Notes under the pieces: generated by a model
What the model saw: only the letters and a program-made list of their open reading frames with translations
Databases searched by the model: none
Told to the model about the DNA's origin: nothing
DNA from: Bin87 sp965220055
GTDB lineage: Bacteria; Chloroflexota; Dehalococcoidia; Lucifugimonadales; UBA3495
Length of the DNA: 64,000 nt
NCBI GenBank assembly: GCA_965220055.1
Contig: CBDCPE010000004.1
Coordinates: forward strand, 3,906,001-3,970,000
Direction: 5' to 3'
In this document: positions 63,407 through 64,000 of the stretch, one piece after another
Numbering within the stretch: position 1 is the first letter of the stretch
Layout: the number at the start of each line of letters is the position of its first letter
Position numbers and translations under genes: made by a program

Positions 63407-63448
63407 CAAGGCTGAATGTCCACAGGCCCCAACCCGGTCTGCGGGTGA

Positions 63449-64000
63449 TCAGGGCAATCCGACCGGCAGACCCATCGCCATCGACTCGTACGCGGCGAGT
63501 ACCAGCGCTAGATCGGCCATCCCATCGTGGCCGGTCATCGCTGGCTCTCGTCCCTCGATAATACTGTTTCGGAACTCCCTGACCATGGGAACCAACCCGT
63601 TGCTGTGATCCGACAGGTTGACAGTCACTTCCGACGTTGCCTCCGTTATCCTCAGCCACGGTCTTCCCGGCTCGAAGTACAGCGACGCCTCAGTTCCCGA
63701 GATGGACACCCACGAGTGTGGGTTCGGTGGCGCAACGCTCCAGGAGTGGTTGATCATTCCGACCACCCCGCCGGTATCTCGGGTGATTACCACCACCCCG
63801 TCCTCAGCCTCTAGCCCCGGCTGTCCGGGCAGGATTTCGCGGGCATAGACCTCGGTGGGTCGGCCCGCCAGGTACGCCACCGCGCTCATCTTGTGGATGC
63901 CGCCGTCGATGAGCACTCCGCCGCCGTTCAGGTCGGACCGGGTGCGCCAACCGACGGGCTTGAACGGATACTGTTCGTGCAACTGGATCAACCTGAGTTG
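63449..64000 (-). CDS. Gfo/Idh/MocA-type oxidoreductase, 5' part outside the window
   Basis: The C-terminal 183 residues: GGGVLIDGGIHKMSAVAYLAGRP, EDGVVVITRDTGGVVGMINHSW, SWVSISGTEASLYFEPGRPWL and VREFRNSIIEGREPAMTGHDGMADLALVLAAYESMAMG. These match the substrate domain of Gfo/Idh dehydrogenases; the NAD-binding domain is missing because the gene continues past base 64000. Confidence 0.85.
   Translation of the reverse strand, partial: QLRLIQLHEQYPFKPVGWRTRSDLNGGGVLIDGGIHKMSAVAYLAGRPTEVYAREILPGQPGLEAEDGVVVITRDTGGVVGMINHSWSVAPPNPHSWVSISGTEASLYFEPGRPWLRITEATSEVTVNLSDHSNGLVPMVREFRNSIIEGREPAMTGHDGMADLALVLAAYESMAMGLPVGLP

Overview
The window is a GC-rich bacterial chromosome segment. It mixes vertically inherited housekeeping genes (secA, rplY, cysS, ispD/ispF, priA, rplS, hspR-grpE-dnaK, tRNAs) with catabolic genes (two luciferase-like flavin monooxygenases, FAD-linked oxidase, acyl-CoA dehydrogenase, hydantoinase, creatinase-like M24 protein, Gfo/Idh oxidoreductases, MFS permease, alpha/beta hydrolases) and a heavy load of insertion sequences. 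By family knowledge this mix fits a Chloroflexota genome, perhaps Dehalococcoidia/SAR202-like. That assignment is inference; no rRNA gene is present.

Layout. 1-2716 (minus): secA 5' part, DUF3800 protein, bL25. 2799-5372: a DUF4365 gene and a partner gene split by an IS5-type element. 5422-11789 (minus): 2-hydroxyacid dehydrogenase, FAD oxidase, cysS, ispF, ispD. 11914-15638 (plus): OsmC-like protein, Kef-type antiporter and a cobalamin-binding-like protein. 15800-23030 (minus): Lon-N protein, priA, rplS, a Panacea toxin-antitoxin pair, NHL protein, hydrolase. 23140-30875: small genes, tRNAs, dcd and two identical IS66 copies in opposite orientation. 31019-39327: acyl-CoA dehydrogenase, selD, a molybdopterin oxidoreductase, the heat-shock operon and three tRNAs. 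39530-48587: a pile-up of nested, mostly broken IS elements. 48770-64000: catabolic genes, a Septu-like defence pair, and repeats.

The main signal is selenium. Three genes are interrupted by one in-frame UGA exactly where the family has a functional cysteine: selD (residue 19), an OsmC-like peroxidase (residue 121) and a BtuF-like cobalamin-binding protein (residue 96, giving Cys-x-x-Sec). In each case the downstream frame stays open and family-like. Each UGA is followed within about 15-30 bases by a hairpin that meets the loose bacterial SECIS rules; the BtuF-like hairpin has a GGUC loop, as in E. coli fdhF. selD supplies the selenium donor. selA, selB and the Sec tRNA are not in this window. 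I do not know of a described BtuF-family selenoprotein.

Other notable structure: (i) a ~255-nt element present twice in opposite orientation (28.6 and 56.0 kb), each copy with a near-consensus sigma-70 promoter, a closing helix and one compensatory base change, so probably a structured RNA; (ii) short perfect or near-perfect tandem duplications (11-19 bp, one 14-bp unit five times) that break the reading frames of transposase genes in four element families; (iii) a 56-bp perfect palindrome inserted in frame in the HNH gene of the Septu-like pair; (iv) six copies of an intergenic repeat with terminal inverted repeats.
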